Below, piece by piece: positions 1 to 12,228 of a stretch of 64,000 nt of DNA (positions within the stretch are counted from its first letter, which is position 1; each line of letters begins with the position of its first letter). Position numbers and translations under genes: made by a program. Origin of the DNA: Cryptomeria japonica (lineage: Eukaryota > Streptophyta > Pinopsida > Cupressales > Cupressaceae); the NCBI RefSeq assembly GCF_030272615.1, contig NC_081412.1:473852157-473916156 (forward strand). The letters are read 5' to 3'. The notes under the pieces were generated by a model. That model did no database searches and was not told the DNA's origin. It saw nothing but the letters and a program-made list of their open reading frames with translations.

Positions 1-1165
1 CAAAAGAACATCCTGAAAACAACCACCTGTCAACGGAACAAAACCTAAACCTGAAACTAAAAGTTGTGCTGAGTCACCAACTGCAATCTGTAAAGTAATA
101 CTATGAGCAAGTGAGGTAACAAGCTGTGGTGAGTGTGTCATGTGGTGAGAATCCCCAGGATCAATAATCCAAGTTGATGCAGAAGGAATAGCTCATGCAG
201 AAAGAGCATGCCCTTTCCCACTAGAAGAGGAATATGGAGGCTGAGGAGGAGAAATATGATGCTGCTGCATGGCAGTCTGCAAGGCCTCTAATTGTTTCCA
301 ACAATGAGAAACTAGATGACCTTCTTTGCCATAGAAACTGCAAAGTTCATCTTAGTTCTTCTTAGTCTTGGAGGAAGACTCACCAGACTTAGAAGAGTGC
401 TCCTATTTGGGATAGGACTTTGGTTTGTAATCAGACTTAGGCGGTGGCTTAGAGGAATGCTCACTACCAGCTGAATATTTCTTAGGCTTGAGTTTCTGCT
501 TCTTGTTCTCTTTAGATATTTGAGCAACCAATGATTTTAGCTATGATCCTGTGAGAGTGTCCAACTGAAATAGGTGAGCCGGCTCACGAGTCAAGTGATC
601 ACAAAATACATCAAAAGTAGGTATGGTGAAGCGTGTACCCAATGCATCCATGGTAGAATAAAATATGGATGCAAATATCTGATAGGGACCTCGAAGCTTA
701 GAGAGAATCAGATAGATACACTCTGGGTCTATCTTATTCTTACCACATTTGTGTAAGACAGATCTGGTGGTTTTGAACTTGTTTAGAAAGTCCTCAATGT
801 GAGGAAAAGACTCAGGTAACAAGGAAGAGAACTCGGCCTCAATCTGTAACACTCTGAACTCACTGACAATACCAAAGAGAGTTTCAAATTTGGACCACAT
901 AGCCTGAGGAGTGAGAAAACCATCAAGGTGAAAAAGCAAGTTGTCTGAAACATGTAAGGAGTTGACACCCATAGCCTCATTCATCTTATACCGGTGCTGA
1001 AGAATCTCAAAAGAATGCTGCAACAATGGTTGATCCACATCCAAATAGGACCACAAACCCCTTGATTTGAGAAGCCTCATCATACAAGCTTTCTAGAGGT
1101 GATAGTTCTGGGATGTAAGAAGCTCAACTGAGGAATCTGCCACGGGCACCTGTACCTGAACCTGT
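1..1165 (-). pseudogene. copia-A gag and start of protease, degenerate
   Basis: The longest open stretch (543-1083) is a copia-type gag (UBN2/DUF4219-like), including DNLLFHLDG and AMWSKFETLF followed by a helical core. The frame extends upstream to about 1165 through a TAG at 1093-1095. It extends downstream through TAG 541-543, TAG 403-405 and TAA 352-354 to a CCHC knuckle near 301-345, in which the second Cys is Tyr (C-S-F-Y-G-K-E-G-H). After TGA 193-195 comes the linker to the protease, WIIDPGDSHHMT at about 140-180. The usual Asp-Ser-Gly there is Asp-Pro-Gly, so the protease would be inactive. Gag packages element RNA and the protease matures the polyprotein; this copy can do neither. 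Confidence 0.85.
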
Positions 1166-1976
1166 TCTTGATTTTTTTAATTAAGTGATCTTTCAGACTA
1201 GACAAAAGATGCAGAAGGGGTTTTTGTTTGTTTGTTTTGAGTTTAGGTGTTCTAATTTTTTGAAGTAAATTACATAAAATAGTAAAAAATAACACCCCCC
1301 ATAATATGTAAAACAAAAACCCAGTACAATCTGATAGCCAGAAAAGAAGACAAGAGCAAAGAAAATGTGACACACTATTTTGTGTAACTCGTGATTTTTT
1401 TTGTGAAACAATAACTCCAAATCTGAGAAGAACTCTCCAAGACCTTTCTGATGCCGATTCGGTTTCCAAAAATGGAGCCCGTTTGCCCAATTTATGGCTC
1501 CCGAAGTGCAGAAAAGAGTGCTGACTTGGATGGAAAAAAACAAGTACCAAATGAAAAAATCAACAAATCTCACCATCAAATCTGAGTAGGGCTCAAAAAG
1601 ACCTTCCTGACGCGTATTCGTTTTCAAAAATCTAACTCTGTTTGCCCAAGTTATGGCAAAAAGAAAAAAATCCCTCTTGTAGGGCATAAAGGGTGTAAAA
1701 AAAAAAAAATATTTTTTCTCTCGAAAAACGTGCCTGTAAGGACCAAACTCAAATATTTTCCTAGAGCTAAATTTGTCCAAACTGGACAAATTTTATATGA
1801 AAATGGAGATTTTTGGGCATTCTGAGCTCAATGGTGAGGTACCTTTAAGCTCAAAATGCCGAGAAATAAAAAAGATACCCCAGATCCAAACTAAAAACTC
1901 TGAAAAAGAACTGAAACCCTTGCCTCCAGAGAAAATCTTGTGAAAAGAAATCAGGAACAAGAAACAACAGATGATG
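1166..1976 (-). other. Untranslated leader of copia-A
   Basis: About 800 bases lie between the primer-binding site and gag. The stretch holds only non-matching ORFs with no recognisable domain and T/A homopolymer runs (for example 1698-1710). Its position identifies it as 5' leader; a long leader is common in plant copia elements. I see no gene in it. Confidence 0.6.
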
Positions 1977-1988
1977 GCTCTGATACCA
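1977..1988 (-). other. Primer-binding site of copia-A (initiator tRNA-Met type)
   Basis: The minus strand reads TGGTATCAGAGC directly after the LTR end. This is the standard plant copia PBS, complementary to the 3' end of initiator methionine tRNA. It fixes the LTR boundary at 1989 and the element orientation. Confidence 0.92.
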
Positions 1989-2341
1989 TGAAGAAGTTCA
2001 GAAATGACAACTTTTAAGATCCCAAGAGCATTTGCAAGCAAAATACCTATCACAAGAGAAGATTGGAGACAAAACACAAAAAAGGCTCTGAAGAAAAGAT
2101 TATCATTTCAGAGAGGGAATTGAAAAAGAAAAGTTACAATACAATCCTTATGACAGGAGAATAGAAACCCTAAAGATGTGCAACCCTAAAGAAACCCTAA
2201 AAGGATAAAGAGTGTTTAATAATTAGAATAATTATTAAATACCTATAATATTATTAAATGCCCAAGTTTAGCTTAAGTGTAGAGTATAATAGACTAATAA
2301 TTAAATAAATATTTATTAGCTAATACAAGATAACTCTAACA
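1989..2341 (-). repeat. 5' LTR of copia-A, 353 bp
   Basis: On the minus strand it begins TGTTAGAGTTATCTTG and ends CTTCTTCA immediately before the PBS, giving the canonical TG...CA ends. The partner LTR is outside the window, so no target-site duplication can be tested. The five bases beyond the outer end are caacc. Confidence 0.85.
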
Positions 2342-4623
2342 CAACCATACCCAACCAAAGCCACTATTATAAATTGCCAAAAAATCTAGGGTTTCAGGTG
2401 TTTTTATTGTGCAAGGTTTAAAATTATTAATCCCTTAAGTATTTATTGTGCTCTATGTTATGTTTTTGCATTGACTGGTTATTTATGGTTACCAATCACA
2501 TTAGTCACAACTTATGCCTTTTTTGTTATTTGTGCAACTAGTCCCTTTGGCATAGGAAGTTTTTGTTACCCTTTTAAAAATATTTCCTAAGTCCAATTCC
2601 TTTTATTTTTCATTGCCCATGTCCCTTTGTCCCCTCCATGATCCCTTGTTCCTAATAAACATAAGTCTTCATGTGAATTTTATTGTTTTTAAGTCATTTG
2701 GTAGTGTGTCCAACAAGTGGGTCCCTTTTCTCCTAGCTGGCATTTTTTATGAAGGTGAAGAAAATTTTAGTTCCACATAGAATTAGGAATGTCCCAGGTA
2801 GGGGTGATGTAGTGATCTATTCTTTTAACTAGGAGTACAATAGTTGAAGGTAACAAAAATATCCACATACAATCCATGTGCCATATTGTATGATTGCTTG
2901 GGCATGATCATCAAATTTGAAAATGTAAGACACATAACCCTTGTCCAATCCTCTTATTGTCTCAATCTCCCATCCCCTATTTTCCCAACTAACTTTTGCT
3001 AATTTATAAAATTCTATTTAAGAGGGGATACCACTTAAAAAAATAAAATAATTGTTTTCTTCGATATTTTGCAATATGCTCAACAACATCATCATGAAGT
3101 TGAAACTCTAGGGTTTTTACATTGGTCCTCCATTCAAGAATCCTAACTTTTTTCTTCTTTTTCAACAATGTAGATCAAAATATATCTTTCTTCATTCATC
3201 TCAATTTTCTCACTGATCAAGTTTACACACTGTTTTCATCCATGCTTTGGTTTTCTACCTTAACCCCCTCCATGTTCTGGTTTTCTTCTATAATAATTTT
3301 TAAGTAAATTTGTTAATGAATTTGAAAGTCCTCGATGCCTAGCCATGGATTTTAGTTTCATTTGCATCTAGCACCTTACTTCATCATCTTTTTATAAGTT
3401 TTTGAGCTGCCCTTAGGACACCATAGTAGCAGTGGTGAGATAAAATACAATTGGAATTATGCACAACAAGATTTCGACTCAAAATTATCATGAATCTTGT
3501 TCTTATATCATGTTAGGTTTTTCTCTACATTTCTAGAAACCCTTGAGCACTAAATTTCCAAAAAAAAATGGATGAGCTTTAGGGATCATATTAGTTTCAG
3601 GGACTTTTAGATCATATATATTATCATTCAATCATTTAATTGGAACATACACTTAATATTTAGCATTTAATACACCTACACTAAAAGTTATTTCCTTAAA
3701 TATGTGATACATATCTGTAATGTCAAAATAGGCATATCCTATAATTTGACACTATAGATTGCATCTATTATATTAATATTTTAGCAATATTTTATCTCAT
3801 ATTATAACCTCCTTTATATTTCAAATGCTAAATTTAATATTTGTAATTGTAAATTTACTATAAATATTTTGTTGTTTCCTAATATTTGTATATCCATTTT
3901 CTAATTTATATCTTGTTTTCAAATCATTTAAGATGAAATCATCATTGCATGAATATCAATAGTCATAATTAATTTTTTGTTCATATAGTCATGCAGACAA
4001 TCATTAATGATTAGAATAATATTATTTTCAGTATCATCTAAATGTAGTGATCATACACATAGGTCATGTAAATCTTCCTTTTGAATTTGTAAATCTTCCT
4101 ACAATCCAATAGAATCCACTTTCTTAGGATGGCTAGTTGTGCATACCCTCTTCTTCTCTATTTTGTATTGTATTATGAATTTTATGTTTCTAAATTCTAT
4201 ATCTCCATACTTTCTTTATGTACATATGTATAGTAGTTAAAATAATTAAGTTACTATTAATTTAAATTTTTCTTATTGTTCTATTTGCATATAGGATAAG
4301 TGCATAAATATATACTCCATATATTTCTATTGGCTATATGTAAAAAAAATCACAATACACATTCCACTTTAGAAAGCTCTTATATAGTCAACTTATATTT
4401 TACGTTATTGTAGAAGCAAATGGGTTTTTGAGATCGTTTCTTTGAATAAAAATATTCACTTGGTAGTTTTATTTTTCTTTTCATTTCTTATATTTCTATC
4501 ATTTTACTTAATTTAATATACTAATGGGAGTTTGATATTTATAGTTACCTTTCTTTACATTATAATAATACTAAATTAGTAGGCAATTTGCAATGTAATA
4601 TGTTATATCTCTAACACATTAGT

Positions 4624-4920
4624 CTATCTGAATGTTTTCACAAACAATGTACAAACCTTAAACATAGCTATAGGTGGGGTCTCACAGTTTCCTTCCCCTA
4701 TAAATAAAGGATGCATCTTGGAGGTCCTTAAAGCCTCAATTTTTATGATTGTCAAACGTATGGCTTTGTTGAGAGTAGTTAGACTTACAAAAGCATTATT
4801 CTTGCGAGTTAAATTTTTGTTACAAATCAATTTTATCAACCACTCTTGGATTTGGGGATAATCAAAACTATGTGAACACTCACATCCAACTCTATATATA
4901 TAAACCCTAAAAGGATCCAC
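4624..4920 (-). other. Unrecognised 98-codon ORF
   Basis: A minus-strand open frame of 98 codons begins MDPFRVYIYRVGCECSH. It has mixed, non-repetitive composition, unlike the surrounding low-complexity frames. I recognise no domain, and see no convincing promoter or poly(A) signal. A lysine-rich segment follows four cysteines. It could be a chance ORF in AT-rich DNA or an old exon; chance is more likely. Confidence 0.12.
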
Positions 4921-5584
4921 GTTTTATATGAACATCAAAACCATTACAATTACTCTGTGACATGCAAATTTTGAGAAGCAAGTTATTGAAAGAAAAGAAA
5001 AGTCCTTCCAAAATCTAGATCTACAACTATTTTCCACCTACTAAATCTAATAATTGCTAAGTTTGGTCCCTTATTATGCTTCTTGAATAGCATGAACAAC
5101 TAATATATCTACATTAATTTACATATGAAGAATCTATATAGAATTTGATGGATTTGTCACTACAAATATCTTAGGTCTTGGGATTATATATGTCATACAC
5201 CTTGCAAGTCCCAATGTTTGAAATGTGTATTTATTTGTTATCTATTTTTTTCTTGTGAAGTGAGTTTTGCCACTAATTACTTGGTCATTATATCATAGAT
5301 ATGTCTTTGTTTGATCCATGAGATTATGTAAAGCTCTATGTCACGTAAGATGCATAAGAGCACTTGCAATATTGGAAGAGATTTTATATTGCATGTAAGA
5401 GCATGATTATATGGAGTTAAAAATTGGAAAAGAATCTTGACCAACATTATGATAGTGCATGATGAATATCATAAATATTAGAGAATAATGCCAAAACAAG
5501 GCATCCAAGTTTGTTGGTAGGATAACATGCTATTATTTATATAATGCATGTAAGAAGAATATTTCATTATTAGCCTAAAGATTC

Positions 5585-6129
5585 ATGATAAACCATATCT
5601 TTAGCCCCACATATCTCTATCTCTCCTTATTTATCTCTCCCTCTTAATATATTCTTTTAATCCCTACTTCTCTTTAGTTGTTTGTCTCTCTATATCTCTC
5701 CCTCCACCTCTCTCTCTATATCTCCTCTTATCTCTATCACTCTATCTCACTATCTACATCTCTATTTCTCTCTATCTTCCTCTCTATCTCTCTCTATATC
5801 CTCTTCTCTATCTCTCCCTCTCTATCCCTACCATTTATATCTCCTCTTTTTCTATTTGTATCCCTATTCTTCTCTCAATCTATCTTAATCTTTCTATCCA
5901 TCTTTCTCTCCCCCCTCTATGTCTAGATATCTCTTCCTCTCTCTATCCATCTTCCCCTTCTTAGACCTCTATATCTATATCTCTTTCCTTTATCTCGTTA
6001 GCTCCATATTTATTTTTGTTTCCCTCCCTCTATCTATATCTCCTCATCTCTCCATCTTTCTATAACACTATATCTCTATGCCTCTCTACCTCTTTTTATA
6101 TCATTTCATATCTCTATCTATATCTATCC

Positions 6130-6186
<57 letters not shown>

Positions 6187-6312
6187 TTTACCTCTTTTTT
6201 CACTAGCTATCCCTCTGTCCTCTATGTTTATCTATCTTTCTCTTAGTAATTGTTCTCCCATCTCTCCCTTTCTCTCTCTATCCCAATCTATCCATCTCCC
6301 TTCCACTACCTA
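5585..6312 (+). repeat. Pyrimidine-rich simple-repeat block (TCTC / TATC type)
   Basis: About 730 bases are almost entirely C and T with interspersed TATC on the plus strand, built from variants of TCTCTATCTC. The apparent Leu/Ser/Tyr-rich ORFs here are products of this composition, not genes. The strand asymmetry (polypyrimidine opposite polypurine) could permit triplex or other non-B DNA. Confidence 0.9.
6133..6182 (+). repeat. Perfect (TC)n microsatellite, about 25 units
   Basis: An uninterrupted run of TC dinucleotides sits at the core of the larger pyrimidine block. It is likely length-polymorphic. Confidence 0.95.
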
Positions 6313-6530
6313 TTGCAAAAATAACATGATATTATTGGTAATGGAGTTTTATTATCTTCCTAATTTAGAGATTTATTTAATCATGTTTAGATCCCGGTAA
6401 GTGTATGCATAGTTGATTTGAACTTATAACTTCTCCATTGATATATTTACAGCACATACAACATTACTTGCTAAATGGCCTACCAATTGAACATAAATAT
6501 ATGCAAAAAATAGATAATTTTTTTTTCTAA

Positions 6531-6785
6531 TTGATCTTGCCTAAGGTTGTTCAACTTAGTTCTACAAGTCATTCAGGTTCTTTATTCTCCTTGGTAGTAA
6601 GCCTAAAATATTGTATACATTACTTTTCATATTGTGAATTAGATTCTCACCGTGGTTTTTCCCTGTTTTGGTTTTCTACGTAAATTTGGTGTTCATGTGT
6701 TGAGGGTTGATTGTTATGTACTGATAATTAATATGTTATTGCTATGTAAGTTCATGTTGTTTATTAATAATGCATTTTGATGTTC
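6531..6785 (+). repeat. Truncated 5' LTR remnant of copia-B
   Basis: From CTTGCCTAAGGTTGT onward it aligns by eye with the 3' part of the LTR at 9178-10410. Shared stretches include the segment around TTAGATTCTCACC and GATTAATGTGTTATT-like sequence. It lacks the last 30 or so bases including the terminal CA, and everything 5' of its start. Confidence 0.8.
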
Positions 6786-6786
6786 A

Positions 6787-8905
6787 ATGAGATGGGTAAA
6801 ACTATGATGAAAGATGCAAACTTGGCTAATGTGTAATAGAAAGAAGTTGTGCATACTATTGTTTACATTCTTAATAGGGTTTAGATAAGAGTAAATCATA
6901 CTAAGACACCTTATGAGTTGTGGTATGGAAGACCACCCACTATGAAATATTTTAGAACCTTTGGGAGTAATTTCTAAATCAAAAGAGATGAGAATAACCT
7001 TATAAAGTTTGATACTAGAGCAGTTTGGGATATGTTACAAATAGAAAAGTCTACAAGTGTTACACTAAGAGATTAAACAAGATAGTGGAGAGTATAAATG
7101 TGAAAGTATGTGAGGTATGTGATAAGACTAGCCCTGAACCTATTCAAGAGACTGAATTTGAGATTATTCTTGTTGTTGTAGAAAAAAATAAAGATCTGGA
7201 AGGAAAAAATGAAGAAAAATCAAATGAAACAAAAGAAGATAAAGAAGAATTGGAGCAACCAATCAAGACCTCAAAATATGTGTAGAGGAATCATTTAGAA
7301 GATCAAATAATCAGAGATAATAACAAAGGAGTTTACACAAGAAGAAGTGTTATAAAGGTAAATGAGCAATCTAATTTTTGTTCTCTGTCATTGATTGAAC
7401 CTAAATCATATGAATAAGTGATCAAAGAAGAAAGTTAGGTAAAATAAATTGAAGGATAATTGAATCAAATACAAAAGAATCAAACTTGGGAGCTACTACC
7501 TAGGCTGGTGGATAGAAATGTGATAGGAACTAAGTGGGCATCTCAGAGCAAACTAAATGAACAAGGACAAGTCACAAGGAACAAGGCAAGATTGGTACAT
7601 AAAGGCTATTCTCAAGTAGAAGGTATTGATTTTGAAGAAATTTTTTCTCTAGTTGCTAGGATGGAAGCTATTAAAATGTTTCTTTCTAACTTTGGATTAT
7701 ATTAGATGAATATTAAGCTAGCATTTCTGAATGGAGAAATGGAAAAAGAAGTGTACATTGAATAACCAAATGGATTTATATTGTCAGAAGATCCGAATAT
7801 GGTTTGAAGATTAAAGAAGGTATTGTATGGACTCAAAAAAGCACCTAGAGTGTTGTATGCAAGACTAAACAAATATTTGTTATAACAAAAGTTCGAGTAA
7901 AGAATTATAGATGACGATATTTGTTCTAAGGTTGAAGGCATTAAGTTGTTGATTGTTGTTGTTTACGTTGATGCCATTATCTTTGGAGGAAGAGATGGCT
8001 TGTGTAAAAAACTTACAGAAGAGATGCATAAATAATTTGAGATGTGTATGTTTGGAGAGATATCATTCTTTCTTCATCTTAAGGTTACTTAGTTGGATAA
8101 TGGAATATTTATTTCTCAAGCTAAGTTTGTTAAAGAGATTTTAAAGAAGTTTGATATGCAAAATTGTAAACCTCCTACTACTCCTTTAGCTATTGGATGT
8201 AAATTAGGCAAAGATGATACATCTGCAGATGTTGATCAGAAGAAGTACACATCTATTATTGGAAGACTATTATATCTTATTGCTTCTAGACCAGATATTA
8301 TGCAAGCTATATGTTTAGTTGCAAGATTTCAAGATAGTTTGAAGAAAACTCATGATCGAGTACTGAAGAAGACTTTTAGATATTTGAAAGGGACTCAAGA
8401 CTTTGTTCTATGGTATACAAAGGATGTATATTTCATGTTGAAAGCATATACAGATACTGATTGGGTCGGAAGCATTGATGACACAAAAAGTACTAGTGGT
8501 GGTGCATTCTTTTTGGGAGACAAATTGGTTTCATGGATGAGTAAGAAATAAGAATCTGTGTCATTACCCATTGCAAAAGTTAAATATATTGCTACAACAT
8601 CTTTCTATACTCAAGTTTTGTGGATGAAGTAGACTCTTAAGGATAGCAAAGCGGTATCTAATGAAGATATTACTATTATATGTGATAATACAAGTGCTAT
8701 AAACATTTTGAAGAATAGTTATGTATTCAAGAACTAAACATATCTCAATTTGATATCATTTCTTAAGAGAGAAGGTTGTAGGACAAAGAAGTCAGACTAG
8801 AATATATTTCTACAACAGAGCAAGTAGCAGACATTTTTACCAAGGTTTTGGTGAAGGATACTTTTAAGTATCTTAGCAATTAGCTAGGGGTTATTGCCCC
8901 TCCTT
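6787..8905 (+). pseudogene. copia-B pol remnant: integrase C-terminus, reverse transcriptase, RNase H
   Basis: Reading order is preserved though broken by many stops and frameshifts. 6850-7290 matches the integrase C-terminal region (TPYELWYGRPPTMKYFRTFG, then a KRLNKIVESINVKV segment). 7460-8150 is reverse transcriptase: [23 protein letters not shown], a LAFLNGEMEKEVYIE segment, and VDAIIFGGRDGL, in which the catalytic VDD has become VDA. 8093-8551 continues with the RT connection and RNase H start (AYTDTDWVGSIDD, STSGGAFFLGDKLVSW). 8552-8905 holds the rest of RNase H and an ADIFTK-type C-terminus. The family copies RNA into DNA and integrates it; loss of the second catalytic Asp and the stops make this copy inactive. 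Confidence 0.88.
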
Positions 8906-9177
8906 TTTCTAACCAGATGTATTTTCAATGGTGCATCTTTCTAGGGGGGACTGAGTGCTTATCCTTGTTTCCTGGATTGATGTTGTTGCTTCTCTCAAGG
9001 GGATAATTGGTGTGATTTGGTCAGTATGGTTTGCAATGCCCTTTGTCATTGTTTTCAAAGGGGGAGAAAGTTTTTTGATATGGAAGAGAGTTTTGAGATT
9101 ATTAGGATCAAGTGATTTGTTTGTATTATCAAGAAAAGAATTGTATTGGTGTTTACATCAATGACGAAGGGAGAGAT
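8906..9177 (+). other. copia-B 3' spacer and polypurine tract
   Basis: Non-coding spacer between the end of pol and the 3' LTR. Purine runs occur at about 8944-8951 (GGGGGGA) and 9057-9067, and immediately before the LTR (GAAGGGAGAGAT, 9166-9177). The last is correctly placed to be the plus-strand primer. Confidence 0.65.
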
Positions 9178-10410
9178 TGTTGGATTTTGTTGGTAGCATG
9201 AGATTTTATGGTTGTCATTGATATATCAAAACCTAGTTAGCTGGATGGATGTTGGTTTGGATATGCTCTTTGTTATTACCAAATTATGTTTTCTATTGCA
9301 ATTAAATGTTTTTGGTGTTGGTTGTGTCATCCTATATTCAGGATGGTTTGAAAAGCTTTTGGTGTGCTCCGAATATGTTGTTGATTGTGTTGCAGTTTAG
9401 TGGATCATATTATTTTTATGTAGACATGTGTTGGAAGATGTGTTGATATGTTGATTTGGGTCTCACCATGATGGGTAGAGATTTGCATTGAGTATTTTGC
9501 ATCCGAAGAGGTTATGTGGCTGACATGTTGTTATTTTTATATACACATTACATTCAGTAATGGCTTTGGAGTATATGTTAGAATGTACGAATTGTTGGAT
9601 AGATCATGGAAGGATATATTGTAATATTTTTTGGCTCCATATTTTCTTGGAGTGGACTGAATTGAGTATTTTAGGTGTGGGTGGTTAATTTTTCTTGATA
9701 TTGCTTATTCTATTTTGGTCGACCCTTAATTAGGATTTTAATATTGTATCTCATATTTAAGATGCACAAATGGATAAATTGTGGTGTGGATGAGAAGTGA
9801 ATTGTGTGTGAAGTGTATGCAAATTATTTGCAAGCAGATTTGAGTTTGAGGTTGTGCAAAAGTTAGTTTGAGAAGAGCTTTGAAGGTGATATGTTCTGCA
9901 AGATATTGTGTTGTGATAGTGAATATTATCATATATGCTTTCCATAATGTTGGTCACTTGATTTAGTTTCTCAAGGATAAATTCATGTTTAGGAGAATCC
10001 TTCTCAATTTCAATTCAACTATTTCATTTGTTGCTGACTAATAGTGAGTCCTTCAGGAGTAGTTTGTATCTTGTCATGAAGAAGTGATCTTCAATTGGGC
10101 AAGTCCTCTTTGCATATTGCCTAAGGTTGTGCACCTTAGTTTTGAAAGTCCTTTACGTGTTGGTTCTCTAATTGGCAATAAGATGAAAACATTTTAAATA
10201 TTGTTATTCATATTGTGAGTTAGATTCTCACCTTGGTTTTTTCCTATTTTGGTTTTCCATGTAAATCTAGGGTTCAATTGTTGATGGTTGATGCTTATGT
10301 TCTGATGATTAATGTGTTATTACTAAGTAAGTTAGTTTTATTTATTAATAATCTATTTTGAAGTTCTAGAGTGATACACCCCCCCTCTTAGTCCTATCGA
10401 GTGTTCAACA
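9178..10410 (+). repeat. 3' LTR of copia-B, 1,233 bp
   Basis: It begins TGTTGGATTTTGTTGG right after a purine tract and ends GAGTGTTCAACA, so the ends are the inverted pair TGTTG...CAACA typical of copia LTRs. The same LTR family occurs truncated at 6531-6785 and as a solo copy at 12229-13422. Adjacent 3' flank is cttca; the 5' target copy is lost. Confidence 0.85.
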
Positions 10411-10419
10411 CTTCAGGGG

Positions 10420-11690
10420 GGTTAGTCAGCATGTGGAACCTCATAATATTAATGGGGCTTTAAGATGTCAGTATACGAAATCTCAAAGTTTTTCCTTTAC
10501 AGATGGAATTTCTTATGTGGAGATTGTCCTCTCTAATATTTATGCTCCATATAGCTTGATATTAAAAAGGGGTCTATGAGGTTCACTTCTTTTGTTAAGG
10601 TTTCATTTTTAGGATTCAAAGCCAATTTTAGTGGGGGACTTTAACACCCCTATTTATCCCCTTAAAAAGATAGGATGATTCCCCGACTTACCTAATAGTA
10701 TGTAGGACCATGAGCTTCTAACGAAAGGTAAATTGGTTGGCCTGTATCTAGAGGGTTGAAGCTTTACTTGGTATTGTTTGAGAAATCGTGATGGCCTCTT
10801 TTATGTCTGCCTTGATTAGTGTCTTCTTTTTTCCTCCTAGGATATTTTTTATCATTGTCATCTTTCTTTCCATATCTTATTTGGCTAGTATCATTGCCCT
10901 ATCTTATTTCACTAGCTTTTGGATAGATCTAAAATATGTTTATCATTTAGATTTGAACCCATGTGGACCTGACACCCCAATTTCAAAGACTTGGCGGCTC
11001 GATGATGAAACTCTAACATTCAGGGCACAACAATGTTTATAGTTGCCCACAAATTGAAATTACTGAAAAATAATCTTGTTTCTTAGAGAAAATCGTCTTT
11101 TGGCAATATTTTCACTTAGAAGAAAGCTTTGAAAAACCAAATTTAGGAATTGTAAATGGATATGGATATTTTTGGTGCTATGTAACCGATAAAGTCAATA
11201 TTGAGAGGAATCTGTTGGTTGATCTTCATAATATTGTTCTAAAGGAGGAAATTTTCTAGAAATAGAGATCTAGAATTCTGTGTAAGAGAAAGCAATAGGA
11301 ATACAAATTTTTTCTGCCAATATATGCTTAAGCATAATAAAAGTAAAAAAACACAAGAATCAATAAGGTTGGATGGAGCTTCCCTTGCTCAAGTTGAAGA
11401 CAATCACTAGGATGCTATTAATTTCTTTTTCTCTTTACTTAACCCTCCTTGAGCATGTTTGATCCTTGTATGATATAGATCTTAGATAAGATTCTTCATG
11501 TTATCCCAAACACTATCAACCCAGATAACCTTGAATATATGGAATATACATTTTCAAATGAGGACTTTTCAAAGAGGTTGTCTTCTCCTAGGACCCTTCA
11601 CATATTTGGGCCTGATGGTTTTCCTCCTTCTTTCAAGAATATTGGGATATAGTGGGGAAAGATATCATCTTGACTTCTAGAGAAAGAAGA
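10420..11690 (+). pseudogene. LINE (L1-type) ORF2 fossil: endonuclease to start of reverse transcriptase
   Basis: Fragments of an L1-like ORF2 occur in order across several frameshifts: endonuclease block SNIYAPYS (about 10532); PILVGDFNTP (10622-10651), the family's conserved GDFN motif; a FTW block (about 10760); and YHCPILF (about 10893), corresponding to the SDH block but with its Ser-Asp changed. A linker with RNTNFF (about 11300) follows, then the pre-RT motif GPDGFPPSF joined by a one-base shift to QEYWDIVGKDI (11608-11670). The RT core and 3' end are absent. The endonuclease nicks target DNA and RT primes there; this copy is inert. It starts almost at the copia-B 3' LTR, so copia-B may have landed in it. 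Confidence 0.8.
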
Positions 11691-12228
11691 AGGAGTTCTT
11701 CAAGTATGAAACCCATTGCATGAAGTTTCACACAAGGCTTCACGTTGCTAAAATTTGATGATACATGACTTCATCATAGAGAAATACATTGTGATTGATC
11801 ATGAATATTGTAACATAGATGTATGCTTGAACATTTTTCTTCTTGATTACAAATTTTGTGATCAATTAAATTGCTCATGCTTGATTCAATGCTCATAGAA
11901 AGTATCATGAAGGCTAAGGGTTTTAATGAGAGGTAGTTGCATTTAAATGCAATTTTCACTTTTTTGAATTTAATTTTTAGGGAAGGATAACAACAAAGGG
12001 AAAATTTACACTACTTACAAATTTTACATTTGTATTTTATAATTTAGGGCTAAACTACTTTGATAGGGGTGTTAGGCATGCTAGTCCTAGAAGTTGAGAC
12101 AAGAGAAAGGTCAATTATAAAGGAATGCACTAATTTACTAGAAACAATCCTAATACTGAGCATAGTTAAACATAAATAAGGTACACATTAAACACAATTT
12201 CAAAATTGGGTGCATACTAAGTGTGAAA
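11691..12228. other. No recognisable feature
   Basis: AT-rich sequence with only short chance ORFs. Nothing assignable by eye. Confidence 0.5.

Larger units (their letters stand above)
1..2341 (-). mobile_element. Ty1/copia retrotransposon, 5' part (copia-A), cut by window edge
   Basis: Reading on the minus strand, the order is 5' LTR (1989-2341), primer-binding site (1977-1988), a long leader, gag, zinc knuckle, and the start of the protease, which runs off base 1. LTR, PBS and gag-before-protease in this order identify a copia-type LTR retrotransposon. Integrase, reverse transcriptase and the 3' LTR would lie outside the window. Five in-frame stops in gag-protease, a damaged zinc knuckle and a changed protease active site show that the copy is dead. 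Confidence 0.9.
2342..6530. other. AT-rich DNA without recognisable genes
   Basis: Apart from the pyrimidine-rich block at 5585-6312 and one unassigned ORF at 4624-4920, no coding similarity, LTR ends, tRNA or rRNA is visible here. It is probably old intergenic sequence or transposon remnants decayed beyond recognition by eye. Confidence 0.5.
6531..10410 (+). mobile_element. Ty1/copia retrotransposon with large internal deletion (copia-B)
   Basis: A 3' LTR at 9178-10410 is preceded by copia pol sequence. A 250-base piece of the same LTR (6531-6785, matching about 10110-10370) lies at the 5' side. Between the LTR piece and pol, the LTR end, PBS, gag, protease and most of integrase are missing, so the LTR remnant passes straight into integrase C-terminal sequence at about 6787. 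The element is heavily mutated and cannot act autonomously. Confidence 0.85.

Noticed and set aside
1193-1789. 198-codon minus-strand Phe-rich ORF upstream of gag
   Set aside because: Low-complexity A/T-rich leader of copia-A in another frame than gag; no similarity to gag N-termini.
5678-6246. Leu/Ser/Tyr repeat ORFs
   Set aside because: They are translations of the TCTC/TATC simple repeat.
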